DNA of 64,000 nt from Geosiphon pyriformis (GCA_016748015.1 JAAOMT010000514.1:290487-354486); one strand, 5' to 3'; positions 1 to 14,300 are shown, numbered from the stretch's first letter. The notes: generated from the sequence alone by a model not told the origin. Made by a program: numbers and translations.

Positions 1-1080
1 AATCTTTTTAAAAAGAATAATATTATAATTAAAAATCATAGTTTTTATTAATTATTATATATATTAATCAATAATATTATATAATTAACTATATTATTTT
101 TAAATAATAATTGTTAACTTAATTATTAACTTAATTATTAAATTTGATCAATAATTTGATTAATAACTTAGTTATTAATTTAATTATTAAACTATTTTAA
201 TAATTATATAAATAATAATTTTTTATAAATTTTTTAAAAAAAATTAAAAAATTATAATTTTGAGACTAATTATGTACATTAAATTCTTACAAATTTAATT
301 TGTTTGAATTTTTTTAATATTATTTTTATTATATTTAATAAATTTTTTTTTGCTATTTATTAACTTGTTACTTTAATTTATAATAATATCTTAAAATATA
401 AATTATTTGTGTTATTTACATATATTTTTTTAATTTGTATTTGTAAATTAATTTAAAAAATTGTTTATTTGTTTTTGTAGTTTTTTAAATCAAAACACAA
501 TAATATCTGTTATTAATTTTAAAAATTACAAAGTAAAACATAAAATAATAGCAGTAATATTATTTTGTTAATAATTACAAATTATTTTTCTATTTTTAAA
601 TTATTTTTAAAAATTACAACTGTAATTTTAAAGCTGATTATGCAAATTAAATTAATTTGCTCTTTTAATTTGATTATTTTTTATTATTTTCATAGTTATT
701 TCTTTTGTTATTTGTTTAAATAGTTAATTTATATTTAAAAAATTCATCTTATATAATTATTAATAATTGAATTAACAATTAGTTTAACAATTAGTTTAAT
801 AACTAAATTAACAATTAAATTTAATAACCAAATTAATAATTAATAACTATAACATTATAATAAGAATGAAATTGTTTTTTAAAAAAAATTTAGTTACATT
901 GAAAAAACTTTTTTGCTTGTTGCTTTTTCAAATATATTAGCAAAAATAGTGGTAAACTAAAATTTTTCAAAACTAAGAAATAAAAAGGCTTTTTTTTCAT
1001 TTGTTAACATAAGAGAAATTCAATTTTTATTGTGACACAATTTTTAAAATATCAAAATACTTTTAAGTAAACTTATTTAT
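1..1080. other. AT-rich intergenic DNA, no gene seen
   Basis: Very AT-rich sequence full of short A/T runs and TTAATTAA-like stretches. No open frame of useful length, RNA gene or recognisable transposon was seen on either strand. Confidence 0.7.
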
Positions 1081-1109
1081 TCAAAAAGATCAACATATTA
1101 ATTTCAGAT

Positions 1110-1188
1110 GCGCGTTGATGATTATACGCGTCTAAAGTGAGGATTTTAAAGATTTCCCGCAGAACTTTTCAACCAGAACTTTTCAACC
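1110..1188 (+). promoter_or_regulatory. Candidate SPC24 promoter with MCB-like boxes
   Basis: GCGCGT at 1110-1115 and ACGCGT at 1126-1131 lie about 110-135 bp before the SPC24 start codon, in otherwise AT-rich DNA. ACGCGT is the MluI cell-cycle box bound by MBF-type factors in yeasts, and SPC24 is a mitotic gene, so cell-cycle control is plausible. A 14-bp tandem direct repeat (agaacttttcaacc, twice) follows at 1161-1188; its role is unknown. The motifs are seen; the regulation is inferred. Confidence 0.4.
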
Positions 1189-1242
1189 CATTTATCTTCG
1201 AAAAACAGTGCAAAAACCAATTCAACATTTCATTTCATCAGC

Positions 1243-2174
1243 ATGGCTCACTTCTCGACAATTAACTCTGTCACATCCGCCAATAGTAACTTGGTCAGAG
1301 GTGACGACGAAGATAGCAATAACAACAATAATATTGTAAATTTTCCACCATTAGCAGATATGTTTACCAAGGCTCTTGATAACATGAAAGAAACAGAGGA
1401 ACTTCGCAAACGCTACCGGGATACAACACGTGTAAAATTTCAAGGTAACTAGTGTGCTTGAACTTTGTCCAAAAGTGACTTTAATTCATGACTGGTTTCT
1501 CCCTTGTTTTTTGCAATAGAACTTTCTAGAAAGCTGAAAAGTGCACAAGCCAAAACTGAACGGCCCCCCGACTTATCAGAGGAGGCACATCATCGACAAT
1601 TGGATAAAATCGAGACGGAAAATTATAATTTGCGGAAGTCAATCAACAAAATGGAAGGAGAGATTAGATATCCTTTTTCGTTTGATCGATCTTGTTTCAT
1701 ATTATGAATTTTCCTTAATCAAGGCTATTTTTTATCTGTCTACTTCAATGGAGTCCCGCATTCAGACGCTCAAAATTGAAATAGAAAAGCTGCAAAACTC
1801 AAAAGTCGAGGATGAAGTTATTCCCCAAACGGATACCACCACGTAAAATAAACTTTCTTCCTAATATATTATACTGAAAATCTTGATCGAACTTTGAATT
1901 TTCTCAATTCAAGGATGCAACTCTACGTTTATCACGGTCTTGGTATCGAACTTACAGAGGAAGATGATTGTTTAAAGGCGAGAATTCGTGAGTTTCGCAA
2001 TTATTCGTCATTCGAGTATAAGTAATGTAGCTTAATATCCTAAATGTATTTATAAAGCGTTATCTATTTTCTTTCCCAGAATCCTCGTCGACAAATGATA
2101 TTTACACGGTTAAGATCGATGATAAACTTTCACCACATTTCGTCGCTAATCATATTTGGGATTTGGCACAATAG
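1243..2174 (+). CDS. SPC24: Kinetochore protein Spc24 (NDC80 complex), five exons
   Basis: Predicted exons are 1243-1444, 1520-1667, 1744-1842, 1914-1987 and 2080-2174, giving 205 aa, close to the ~200 aa usual for the family. The N-terminal ~70 residues are polar with an Asn run. Residues ~68-145 are rich in K, E, L and I and look like coiled coil. The last ~55 residues match the C-terminal globular Spc24 domain: LYVYHGLGIEL, then YTVKIDDKLSPHF and VANHIWDLAQ at the end. Spc24 pairs with Spc25 and anchors the NDC80 complex to the inner kinetochore. Introns 1, 3 and 4 are GT-AG; intron 2 is a predicted AT-AC intron. The frame is kept across all four. The gene converges on the isomerase gene, with 260 bp between the two stop codons. 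The identification rests on the C-terminal domain; the N-terminal exons follow from splice signals. Confidence 0.82.
1668..1743 (+). other. U12-type AT-AC intron in SPC24
   Basis: The intron starts ATATCCTTTT, the canonical minor-spliceosome 5' splice site, has TTTTCCTTAAT (1709-1719) matching the U12 branch-site consensus, and ends TCTAC. It is 76 nt long. Removing it joins codon AG|T and keeps the coiled-coil frame open on both sides. No GT-AG pair here gave an in-frame join. The branch-to-acceptor distance (~25 nt) is a little long for the class. Confidence 0.75.
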
Positions 2175-2434
2175 CCGGTGCGTGATAAAAATACTCATTG
2201 AAACAAAATGGGTAGACAGAATATTAATTTAATCAAACACTTAATTAGATGAATTTATTCTGACTTGAATCGAGCATTCAATAAGAAGCTGTGTGAACTT
2301 TCGATCAAGTATAAAGCTATGAAGTTTTTCTGCTCAAGCATTGTTACTTTTTTTGCTTATTTAAGCTATATACAAATTGGGCCCGAAACGTCATATGCTC
2401 TTGTTCTTTTTCCACTTCTTCAAATTTACCAGTT

Positions 2435-4378
<1,944 letters not shown>

Positions 4379-4589
4379 GATAATAAATTAAAAGTGGGGG
4401 AAAATTTTCGCCTGTGTTGTTTCTTTAAAAAGATGTCGAGCAAAATTTGATTGATCAAACGCCAATCATTACCCGATTATTAGCAATAAATTTTTCATGA
4501 TGCAGATAAACATCTTGTATTGATAAATTAATTTCTGACTTGAAAACTTTAAATAAGTCTAAGGCATTTTAATACAACAATTTTGTTAG

Positions 4590-5719
4590 CTATGCTCTCT
4601 GATAATCTAAGGTAATCCCACACTGATTGGCAATTGGCGCAAATGCCGCGATATTGTTCACCCTACCGTCCCAACATATACATCCGAATGCATAACGGTT
4701 AACAAGATATGGGGCATAACAGGTATTTAAAGCCACTCCATTATTCATGCAAAGTTTTGAACAATTAGCACTATACTCGCCACATAAGTTTTTACCCAGA
4801 CATTGTTGAGTTATTGTATACTGAACCGGGGTTATTGCCTGAATGGTTTGCTCGGTATAATTTTCGTTAGGTGCCTTGGTACATTGTACTTGTAACTGAT
4901 CTGGTCTGTAGCGAATACAAGAACTGGTAGCAGACTCAGGGGGTGGGTTACCTGCAATGGTGCGGGCACAAATTGCAGTGAATCCTTGACATGCTTTTTC
5001 TGCGTATTGACGGGAAACGGCAGCAATTTGTGGACGTAATGGGATTAGTCGGTCTTCGATGTTGCGTTCTTCTCGGAATATTACTATAAAAGTGGGTGGT
5101 AGTGGAGATGAAAATGGTTGATGATTTTTAATCAAAGAACAAACAATTCATAAATATAAAATATAAAATATTAATATTTTGAATCAATGTTTTCAGCCAA
5201 CTTACAACTTGAAGAAACCGTGATACAGGTGGCGTAATATTCATTGGGAACTCCGGTATCGGGAGTACTCGGTCGACAGGCGTTCACTCCAATCGGGACT
5301 TGTGTGGCATTACCTCTTTGTTCGCAACTCGCCCTAAAATCATTGCAAAATCCCCTTTGCTTCGGAATTGGCACCAACACCGTACTTAAGGTAAACACTT
5401 GAGCCGCAGTTAGGGTCTTCACCTCACCCGAAGTACAAACACATTCAACGGCGGCAGTTAAAGCATTTTGATTCAAGATACATTTGTTGGTGGACGGTAG
5501 TACGTTAAAATCTTTACATGTACTGATACACGAAATTGTATAGATGTCGCATGGGCTTTTTAATGATGCCGCTAAAAATTCTGGGGGTATTAAAACCGTT
5601 TCTGTTAATGCTATGGTTGGATGAATGCTGGATGCTAAAATCATCAGTAAGATAATCAAAGAGATGTTTGTATGATAATAGGAGAATTTAGCATCATTTT
5701 GTCGTAAGATGGACATCAT
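4590..5719 (-). CDS. Secreted cysteine-rich protein of unknown function
   Basis: Exons 5719-5206 and 5083-4590 join in frame (donor GTAAGT, acceptor TATAG) to give 335 aa. An N-terminal polar stretch is followed by a hydrophobic segment (~residues 19-38, ISLIILLMILASS) that fits a signal peptide or anchor; there is no C-terminal hydrophobic tail. The rest carries four loosely similar Cys modules: CDIYTISCISTC...CVC, CNDFRASC...C, CQGFTAIC...C, and CGEYSANCSKLC...CIC. The C-x5/6-C spacing suggests disulphide-bonded extracellular repeats. It resembles the general style of fungal surface or secreted Cys-rich proteins, but I do not recognise a named family. The upstream Met (MMSIL) is used as start; the second Met is equally possible. 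Gene structure is fairly certain, function is not. Confidence 0.72.
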
Positions 5720-7160
5720 TTTTGCTTAATTATTAAAAATTGCAGTTTTTGTAGATGTATGGTTAGAGAGGCGACTCAAGAAAAAATCGGAATATGGGGG
5801 GTTTATATTCTCTCGATATATTTACCAGCTACTATTGATAAACTAAGTCAGCCACATATATTGCGTTAAGTCTTAAATCTAAAACTCATATACTAATAGG
5901 CGTTACTCCTGCATATTCTTCACAAAAAAATAAATCTTTAACATCATGATTTCTATGATGTTGATTTCTATTTTGGAATTGAAAAATTTATATTATGATT
6001 CTCAGATATTTATTCAACTTGATATTTGATTTGAACTTATGTCCTAAGAGAATCCGAAACACCTAGAACGCAAAATAAAATGTGTTTTTTTGATTTCTTG
6101 TTTGCCAAAACGAGTGAAAGAGGACTAGAAAATTTGCAAAGAAAATAGATTGTCAATTTGAAAATCGTGGCAATCAGATAGGAAGGCCGGATCAACTAAT
6201 TTTTTACGCATGGTGTTTACACAACTATTTTTTACCTTTGATTTTAAAGTCTTGGCATTTTTCAATAATACGGGAAATGGTTCGTGAGACGAAATTTCCT
6301 GAAAAGGAAATCAGATGCAAGAATAAACTTACTGTTACAAATATCGGGATTTTAGTTAATCTGGAAAACTTTTTTGCGATGTTACAGATCTCAAGAGGTG
6401 AAAGCTTCGATCGGATCGAATTGCTGATCTGAAACTATATTTATTATGTTTCATAAAAAAATTATTTTATAAAATTATTTTCAACACTTTCAGTATTAAA
6501 TTTCAAAATAACTGTTTGATTATATTACATGATTTTTTGTTAAATTTTATTCTTAATTGTATTTTTTAAAGTTTATTTTTATTGTTTAAATTTAATATTA
6601 CATTTTTAAACTGTAATTTTGGAATTGTTATTTTATTTTTGATATTTTTAATGTTTTTGAATTATAATTTGAAAATTTTAATAATTTAATTATTATCAAA
6701 TAAAAATAAAAATTTTAACTTTTAACTTTTATTTACTGATTTTAATTCATATAAATTTTATATCTTATGACTAATAAACTTTACATTATACTACAATCTT
6801 TTTTGGATTCCAATTTTTTCTCAAGCATTATTGCTTGAAAATTTTCTTATCTCTAAAATTATGAAATCCTAGTTTCTTGGAAATTTCAAATTGAATCTGA
6901 TTACAAAAATCTAATAAACTCTGCAAAAAATTGAACTTTCAAGCGAAGGTTTATTATTCAAATATATACGACACGCTATCGATCTGGCTAAGTGATATAA
7001 TACATACGCCTTAATAAAAACCGATTCTTGAGCCACTTAATAGATGAACAACGAATCCTTCAGCCTTAATGAACAATGAACATTATCATGTGATAAATTA
7101 AAAACGTGAATAATTTAACCTTTACCTTTATTAAAACCCAAGATTTCAAATTACTTGACA
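5720..7160. other. Intergenic DNA, no gene seen
   Basis: This stretch holds the upstream region of the secreted-protein gene and the 3' flank of the tRNA synthetase gene. It becomes very AT-rich after 6430. One 64-codon frame at 6238-6432 (+) has no recognisable features and is treated as chance. No RNA gene or transposon remnant was recognised. Confidence 0.55.
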
Positions 7161-9391
7161 TTATGGTTTACACCTGTCAGTAAACCGTGGATACAGACAA
7201 CAATCCCTCACAGTGTGGCGATCCAATAACCACGCCAAAAATCGCTCGACACCTAAACCGAATCCACCATGTTCAGTAGAGCCATATTTACGTTGGTCAG
7301 TATACCAATAATAAGGTGCGGGATCGATTCCTGTTAATCCAAAGGTAATTCTTATATTATTTTATGAACGTGAGAAAATATTGATAAGGCTAATAAATAT
7401 TGATTACCCACCTTCACGTTCATAGCCACGAAGAAGTTCGTCCTATTTATTAAATTCAAATAATCGTTGATATTTTTATTATTAGGTAGTTGAACGGGAT
7501 TTCTATTCAAAATCTTACCAGATCATTAATTCTCATACTTCCACCGACAATTTCTCCTACGCCAGGCATTAATACGTCTACGCTCTCAGTAATACGATTA
7601 TCATCAACACATCTTTTCATATAAAATGCTTTAATTTCGGCAGGAAATCGGCATAGGAAAATTGGTCTGTTAATTTTATCAGTCATTGCTCGTTCAGGTG
7701 CCTCAGGAATATCTTCACCGAATTCATAAAAAGTTCCATCCTCCTTTTTTATATCGTTTTTCTTCAAATAGTCAATCGCATCTTTATAGTCTAGACGTAA
7801 AAATGGTCTTTCGGGTTTTTTAAAATCTTTGTTTAGTGAATAGATTAATTCCGCTATTTTTTTGTTCGCTAACACGCGATCAATTGTATCGCAAATCAAA
7901 TCTTCTAAAATATCTAGAAGGTCATCAAAATTTATAAAAGCCATTTCTGCTTCCAAATGAGAATATCTAAAAATAATCGAAAAAAAAGGCGTTAAATCAA
8001 TAAACTCAAATTAGGAATCAAATCAAGAATCGACAGAAATATACTCGGATAAATGGCGCCGGGTATGGCTTTTTTCTGCTCTAAAAGACTCGGCGATAGT
8101 ATACACATCCCCAAGAGATGGAAGACATGTCTCAAGATAGAGTTGACTTGATTGAGTGAGGAATGCCTATTGAAATCGTGGACATATGATGATCAAATAT
8201 TATTAACACCGTTTTATAAAAATTCAAACCCTTTCAGACATTTATATCAAGAACCTTTTCTCCATAATAGGCTAATTCAAATAAAGTCGAGCCACCTTCG
8301 ACCTGAGTTTGAACCATAGATGGCGGTGTCACCTCAGAAAACCCTTTAGAATCAAAATGATCCCGAAATGCTTTCAACACTGCTGAACGAACTCTTAAAA
8401 CAGCCGAGGCTTTTTCTCCACGAATAACAAGATGACGTCTATCATATAATAATGATGGGTCCGTTTCGGTATTGATCTGATTTGTGAAGGCGTCGTCACC
8501 ACCAGGTGCTTTATGAACAAGTTCCCAGTAATCAACACGAAGTTCGTGATTATCTGGAGCCTAATTGAATAATTCAGAATATAAAATGATTTGCACTCAA
8601 AAGGGCTTTTTGATAAAAGGGAATTTTACCTGCTTCCCAAGCGGTAATTCACAAATGACACCATAAACTGTGATGGTAGACTCTAATGTTAATGTCAAGG
8701 CGTCAAATGTGTGGCACTATGACACAAAAAATGCTCATTTCATTGAATCGTGCAATAATTTGGCATCTTAATAAGTTTGCAAAAGTTCTTGTACTAACCA
8801 AGATACCAGACAAGAGACATTGAAGGTAGCCATTACCATCACGTAATACCACAAACATCATATCTTTTCCTTGTGTACGAAGACGATGAACCCACCCGGA
8901 AATCTGCACACGCTCATTTCGCTTTGAAATACCCTGATAAATCTTTATCTGAATTTATAATTCATTGAGATCATTCAGCATTCACAAATAAAATTATTCT
9001 TATTTAAGTCGCCCCTTCTGTTAAAAATTACTTTAGTGGCTTTAGGGAGTGAAAAATCTTGAGTTAAGACTATTTTTTTGGCATCTTCAAGTTTCTTTTG
9101 TTCTGCTTCGAGAAGCTCCTTCTCTTTTTGTGCCTTCATTTTTTCTTGTTCTTCTGCCTTTTTGGCTTTTTTTGCCAAGTCTACCACACGATTCTTAGCT
9201 TTCTTGAGTGCTGCACCTGATATATCTTTATACTCTTCCTGGGAAGTCTTTCTAATGAGAATTTTAATAGAGTCTTCATGTTTTTGAAGGGCGAAAACAG
9301 CGGTTTGGTACGCCTGCTCTTTGGTTCCTGTCCCAGTCTCGTCAGAACCATTGGTTTCATCAATGTAGATCAAAGAGTTTGACGACGACAT
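7161..9391 (-). CDS. DED81: Asparaginyl-tRNA synthetase, cytosolic, eight exons
   Basis: Exons in transcription order: 9391-9032, 8948-8799, 8716-8630, 8560-8255, 8166-8045, 7966-7519, 7442-7412 and 7330-7161, total 557 aa, normal for eukaryotic cytosolic AsnRS. It charges tRNA-Asn with asparagine. The N-terminal ~115 residues include a Lys/Glu-rich helix (~70-105), as in other eukaryotic AsnRS. An OB-fold anticodon-binding domain follows ([20 protein letters not shown]). The class II core has motif 1 near [17 protein letters not shown], motif 2 [21 protein letters not shown] and motif 3 [15 protein letters not shown], and the protein ends [31 protein letters not shown] supports an Asn rather than Asp enzyme. 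Exon 7 is only 31 nt; using donor GTGGGT restores REGIDP, whereas the nearby GTAATC would break the frame. The intron-4 donor (GTTCTT) is weak. No inactivating change was seen. Confidence 0.95.
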
Positions 9392-10572
9392 TCTGAATAA
9401 CGAATATTTCGTAATTTGGGATTGATGTCTAGAAATAATTAATGTTTAATATCTAAATGTCTGATTATCTAAGATCATTGCATCTAAAAACTTATAATTT
9501 TTAGGCCCAAAATCACATTATCAATAACCAATCAAAAAAATTTGCTTGCTTGTGTTCTTTTTTTTAGATAAATGTGATATTAAAAGTTAACCATTATATA
9601 TATTTTTTTTATTAAGCTTTTAATAAGTGAAGCCCAACCACTATCTAGTACAAAAGGCCAAACTAAGTGGCCAAAACTAGATATAACTCACGTATTTTCT
9701 ACATGTGGCTAGTCATTCAGGCCAGACAAGACAATACTACACACCTAAAACAACATAAGAGCTACAATCTAAACTTATAAAAAAAGAACAGAGCTGTTAT
9801 CGGCCAAAACTAACTGCGAAAAACTTGATGATACCAAGCATTTTAACTACTTCCTTTAATAACAAAGACCTAACACAATGTAACAAACCTAAAACTATGT
9901 TATTATTACCCATCAAGCCTGTTTTCTCTATTTCCACTCTATGTTTACATTTTACCAGCCAAATTTTAGAGCAATGCAACTCAGTTAACTGCCTAACAAA
10001 CCCAACAATCATGTAGAAAGCCTCTTTTTTCCCATCAAAAACATTGACAGTTTTCTTACACTAGTCTCTAGGTACAAATTTCTTGTACAAAACTAAATAC
10101 AAGCCAACATCTGAAGAACACTGACCAAGAGTCTGCAAAACAGCAGAAGAAGCTGGGCTGATAACATTCAACAAAGAAGTTCAAGATGTAAAAGCTTCAG
10201 CCAAAACCTCCTTCCAAATTCCAACATCTAATGTACAAGTAAATACATAATTAGACATTTCCACTTCACCACACAATAAACACAATATGTCAGAATATCT
10301 TCTACTATACAACCTTTTTCTAACTACAACAAACAGCCATCGGTGCACAGCTTTCATCAGATATGTACACAAACCAGAAGATTCCTGACTAGTAAAGCTG
10401 GCAAGCATATGGGAATCAGGATGCCAAATCTTAGCCATAGCATCCCAGTCTATACACCCAACCAGATTACTCAGAACAACATTTTGGCCAGGACCAGCCT
10501 CCCAATAAGCATGACAAATAGACTAAAACACATCTTTAACAAAATGATAAGCATTGTCAGACATGGCCATAT

Positions 10573-11331
10573 TGTTATGGGTTGGAGTAACAAGCTAACG
10601 GATAGCAAGAGAGAACAGGATTGTAGGATGATGGAAATAATCAAAGGGGAATTCAATTTTAAAGAGTGAATTAAATGAGTATAGATTCAATATGTGAGAT
10701 CAGTCTCATAAAATATTTCAGTCGCTATTCTTTTCAAAGGTAACTGGCGAATTTGAAAATAGAGGGATAGTCCATACTGTCAACAAATAATCACACTTGG
10801 TATAATTCTATGCCTTATATTGGCACTCTTAGAATTCAATATCAAGTATCAGATGTGCTCTTCAGTCACGTTTTATTCAATAATCTTCAAATACTTTATT
10901 TAATTATTTCAGAAAAAGACAGATAAACACTAACAAGAGATCTTTTATCCAAAAAATATTCAGATACTTGAAGGTAGGGAAAGAAAAATTAATGATAAGA
11001 GAATGTTTAAGATGAAAGTTGTTTTATTATATTTCTTTGATTGTTGGGAACATACTTTTCTACAGCTAAGAGACTCATTATTTATATAGCTATGAAAAGT
11101 AGTCAACAACTAGGTCAATAATCAAGTTAATGATCAGGTCAATGATCAGATCAATGATCAAGTCAACAGTCAGGTTATTGATCAGGTCAACGGTCAGGTT
11201 ATTGATCAGGTCAATGATTAGGTTATTGATTAGGTCAATAATTACTATCTAAAAATAGATTGGTTAATTATATGACATCAGTGGCTAATACATGTGATAA
11301 CTAATAAAAACTATGAGTTTCAACCGTAACA
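10573..11331 (-). repeat. Solo LTR of gypsy-B in LINE-A, 4-bp TSD atat
   Basis: 759 bp starting TGTTATGGGTTGGAG and ending CAACCGTAACA (the reverse of the LTR sense strand). It is flanked by atat at 10569-10572 and 11332-11335 and interrupts LINE-A ORF2. It matches the gypsy-B LTRs along its length and holds 12 units of the 12-bp LTR minisatellite. No internal region is attached, so it is a solo LTR left by LTR-LTR recombination. Confidence 0.88.
11105..11262 (-). repeat. 12-bp minisatellite inside the gypsy-B LTR
   Basis: About 12 tandem imperfect copies of caatgatcaggt (variants caacggtcaggt, tattgatcaggt, caataatcaagt). The same array is in every gypsy-B LTR of the window but with different copy number, for example ~12 at 31537-31680, ~7 at 38550-38640 and only ~4 at 40715-40765. 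Many units contain the palindrome TGATCA. Confidence 0.85.
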
Positions 11332-14300
11332 ATATTTTTAGCCACCAGAAAATGTTCATGTACTCTCACAGGCAAAGAAAACTTAGAACATGTAGCATAA
11401 CCAGTAACAGCATCAGCCTCCACATTACCTGTGACCCTAGAATAACTCTTGACATTTACCTACCTCATGACAAGATTTTTATCTCTAACTAAATTAAAAA
11501 TGTGATGCCTTTTTATCCAACATAGAACACAAAAGTCAGACACAGCCAAAGACATTTCAGAAACACATGCATTAATGACAGCCTGACTGTCAAGATGCAA
11601 AACCACTGTACAAGAGGATGAGATACATTCTAATGCCAGAGTGACTGTCTGCAACTTAGATAAAGTAGAAGACAATAGACTTCAAACCTTAACACCAACA
11701 CTAAGATTTACAGAAGGAAAATATGCAACCATGCTGTCAACAACATCAGCAGTCCCAGCCTCTCTTAACAAACCATTTGTGTATATGTCAAACAAACCAG
11801 CCCATATTTCATGCAAACCACTTTGAATATCAGAAAACTCTATGGAATTCAAAATATCTAGCTCAGATAGAAGACTGGTCCTAGCAGGGACAATCAATAA
11901 AGACTTCATATTCATCAAAAACTTCATAACAGCCACAAACCAGAAAAAAACAGGGCCTTTCAGATCTAATCTCTTCCAATGATAAAATGTTTTCCAATCC
12001 ATTATGTGACTCTTTTTATCAAACAGTCTATTACCAAAAGTGACACCAAAATGTTTCAATGAATGGACCGAGCCAAAGTAAAGAGCATCTCCTAACACAG
12101 AAGATATAAAAAACACACCAGAACTGCGAAAAGCACTCGGCAAATTGTTAACTAAAGACAGCTCATTATTCAAGAAAATCTTAATTACACCAGCCAGAAA
12201 ATTGTCCACAGGGCTAACACGTAACTTAACAAGGAACTACAAAAAGTTTAGTGGAGCCTAACTTAGAACCTGCAAATCCAAAAATCTATGATTGAATAAA
12301 TGCCTGAGAATACCAGAAGCATTGGAAAACAAAACCACAGCAGCTGATTTACACTCTGACTGCAACTGCACAAAAGACTTCAAGCCATATAATGAGAGAT
12401 GATGTAATGCTTCGACCAGAAAATCACATGGTAGATGTGCTTTAGATCTAAGACTCTTTTAAATCATAGCATTCCACTTGCAGCAAACTCCTGATAAAAC
12501 AAAACTAAACTGGATCCTATGACTAACAATGGACTGTAGAACAGCTGAGACCAAATAAAAAAACTACTTGTCAGTAATAACTTTCTTTAGCACCACATTG
12601 ACAAAAAAGTGCACATTAGAATGAGCTTTGGCCACACTCAATTTAGACAACCCTTCAGTAGACAAAAAAATACCCAAGTATCTATGAGCCTCACCCTTTC
12701 TAAATATTAAAATTGGCTGACCACTTATGCTCAAAGAAGCCACCTCAACACCCTGATTAATAGGAATGACCACAGTCTTTCATTGTTGATAGAAATGTTA
12801 TTAATTGTAAAAAACTCACTAGCAATATTCAGAATATACTGCATTAATGCTTGACAATTACCAACCCAAATTGTATTATCCACAAATGCACCTGCAGCAA
12901 AAAAGGAGGATAACCTGTCACTAGTCTCAATTCTACCAGTTTTTTCTATAAACTTAATGTCAATTTAATAACCACACAAATGTTTATGCCTCTTGACTTT
13001 GCATAAAAGGGGATCATAGAAAATTCTCCAGAGAAGAGGCAAAAAAACCTCACTTTGATATAAGCCATCATAAACCCTATATCCATCAGTAAGACTGAAA
13101 TCAGTCATAATTCTATTAACCTTATTACTATGTATGCCACCAAAGAATCTAATAAACCTATCACACATTTTGATCCATTGTAAGCTAGCCTCCAAGTAAT
13201 ACCAACTCACAGAATCATAGGCCTTGTACATATTCTGAAGAACCAACCAAAGTTCATAATCTTTTTTAAGAACATCTTTGACAACTAAACCAACCACAAA
13301 TACAGGAAATTGAGTAGATGTTTCCTTCAAAATAGAAAAGTTATTACCATGAAGAACACCAAACTTGCTGCATACAGAAGAGATTCTATTAGAAAAAATC
13401 TTGAAGAGAATCTTCCTGGCAGTCTTGATCAAAGCTATAGGCTGTGTATTCGTAAGAACTCTATCCCAATCATAAGGTTTAGGAATCATTAAGACCCAAG
13501 TCCTTCTTCATAAAACAGAAACACTACTGACCAGCAAACATGTATTCAACAACCTTAAAAGATATCCCAACATTTCATTACCACCATGCTTCCAAAGTTT
13601 ATTAGGAATGCCGGACAAGCCAGCAGCTTTACCATTGGACAAACTATTGACAACCAAGAGCAACTCACTCAAACTAACAACACTTATTACACCAAAAAAG
13701 GCACAATTCTGTATATAATTCAATGAAGCATATTAACAAGCCCAAAGGTCAGGCACCACCAAAGGCACTGCCTATTTCCTAGTCCAACTCTCCATGATCT
13801 TATCAACATTAAGCTTCACTTCCTCAGGTTCCAAAATTAATTTATCATCTACCACTAAGTGATCCAGAACTACTTTGCAAAAAGGCCGATTCAAAATACT
13901 TCTGATCATGATATCTTTGTCAGAGCAAAAATTTTCCATGCATTTTGAAATTGCCAATCTAATAGAAGCCTCCTCAGCCAATTTTGACTTACACATCTTA
14001 GATCTTCTGTATTCTTTACAAACCAATAACAAATGTCTCAGAACTACTTCAAACTTCTCACCCAAGCCAACCAAGTCAGTAAAAGCATGAGCCTTGATGC
14101 TATCCAATGTCGACCATGTTCTCACAAAACAATCAACTCCAAACAAGTCACTCGAACTAAACTTTTTAACAATTTTGGCAATCAACAATTCCAAACCAAA
14201 GAACTTAGAAGAAAGTTTATTCCTAAAACAATGAAATTTACTAAACCAATATCTCAAAAATATCTTATCAGCTGACTCCATTATTACTCTCTCCAAAACT

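Noticed and set aside
1668-1723. GT-AG alternatives for SPC24 intron 2 (GTTTGATCG near 1680 to ATCAAG at 1723)
   Set aside because: This join shifts the frame relative to the next exon, while the AT-AC join keeps it and matches both U12 signals.
6238-6432. 64-codon plus-strand frame in intergenic DNA
   Set aside because: No domain, signal or splice context; likely chance.
9078-9287. Plus-strand frame rich in Ser, Phe and Ala
   Set aside because: Antisense of the Lys/Glu/Ala-rich N-terminal helix of asparaginyl-tRNA synthetase.
11105-11262. Possible CRISPR array in the 12-bp repeats
   Set aside because: Units are contiguous and imperfect with no spacers, and the array is part of an LTR in a eukaryotic genome.
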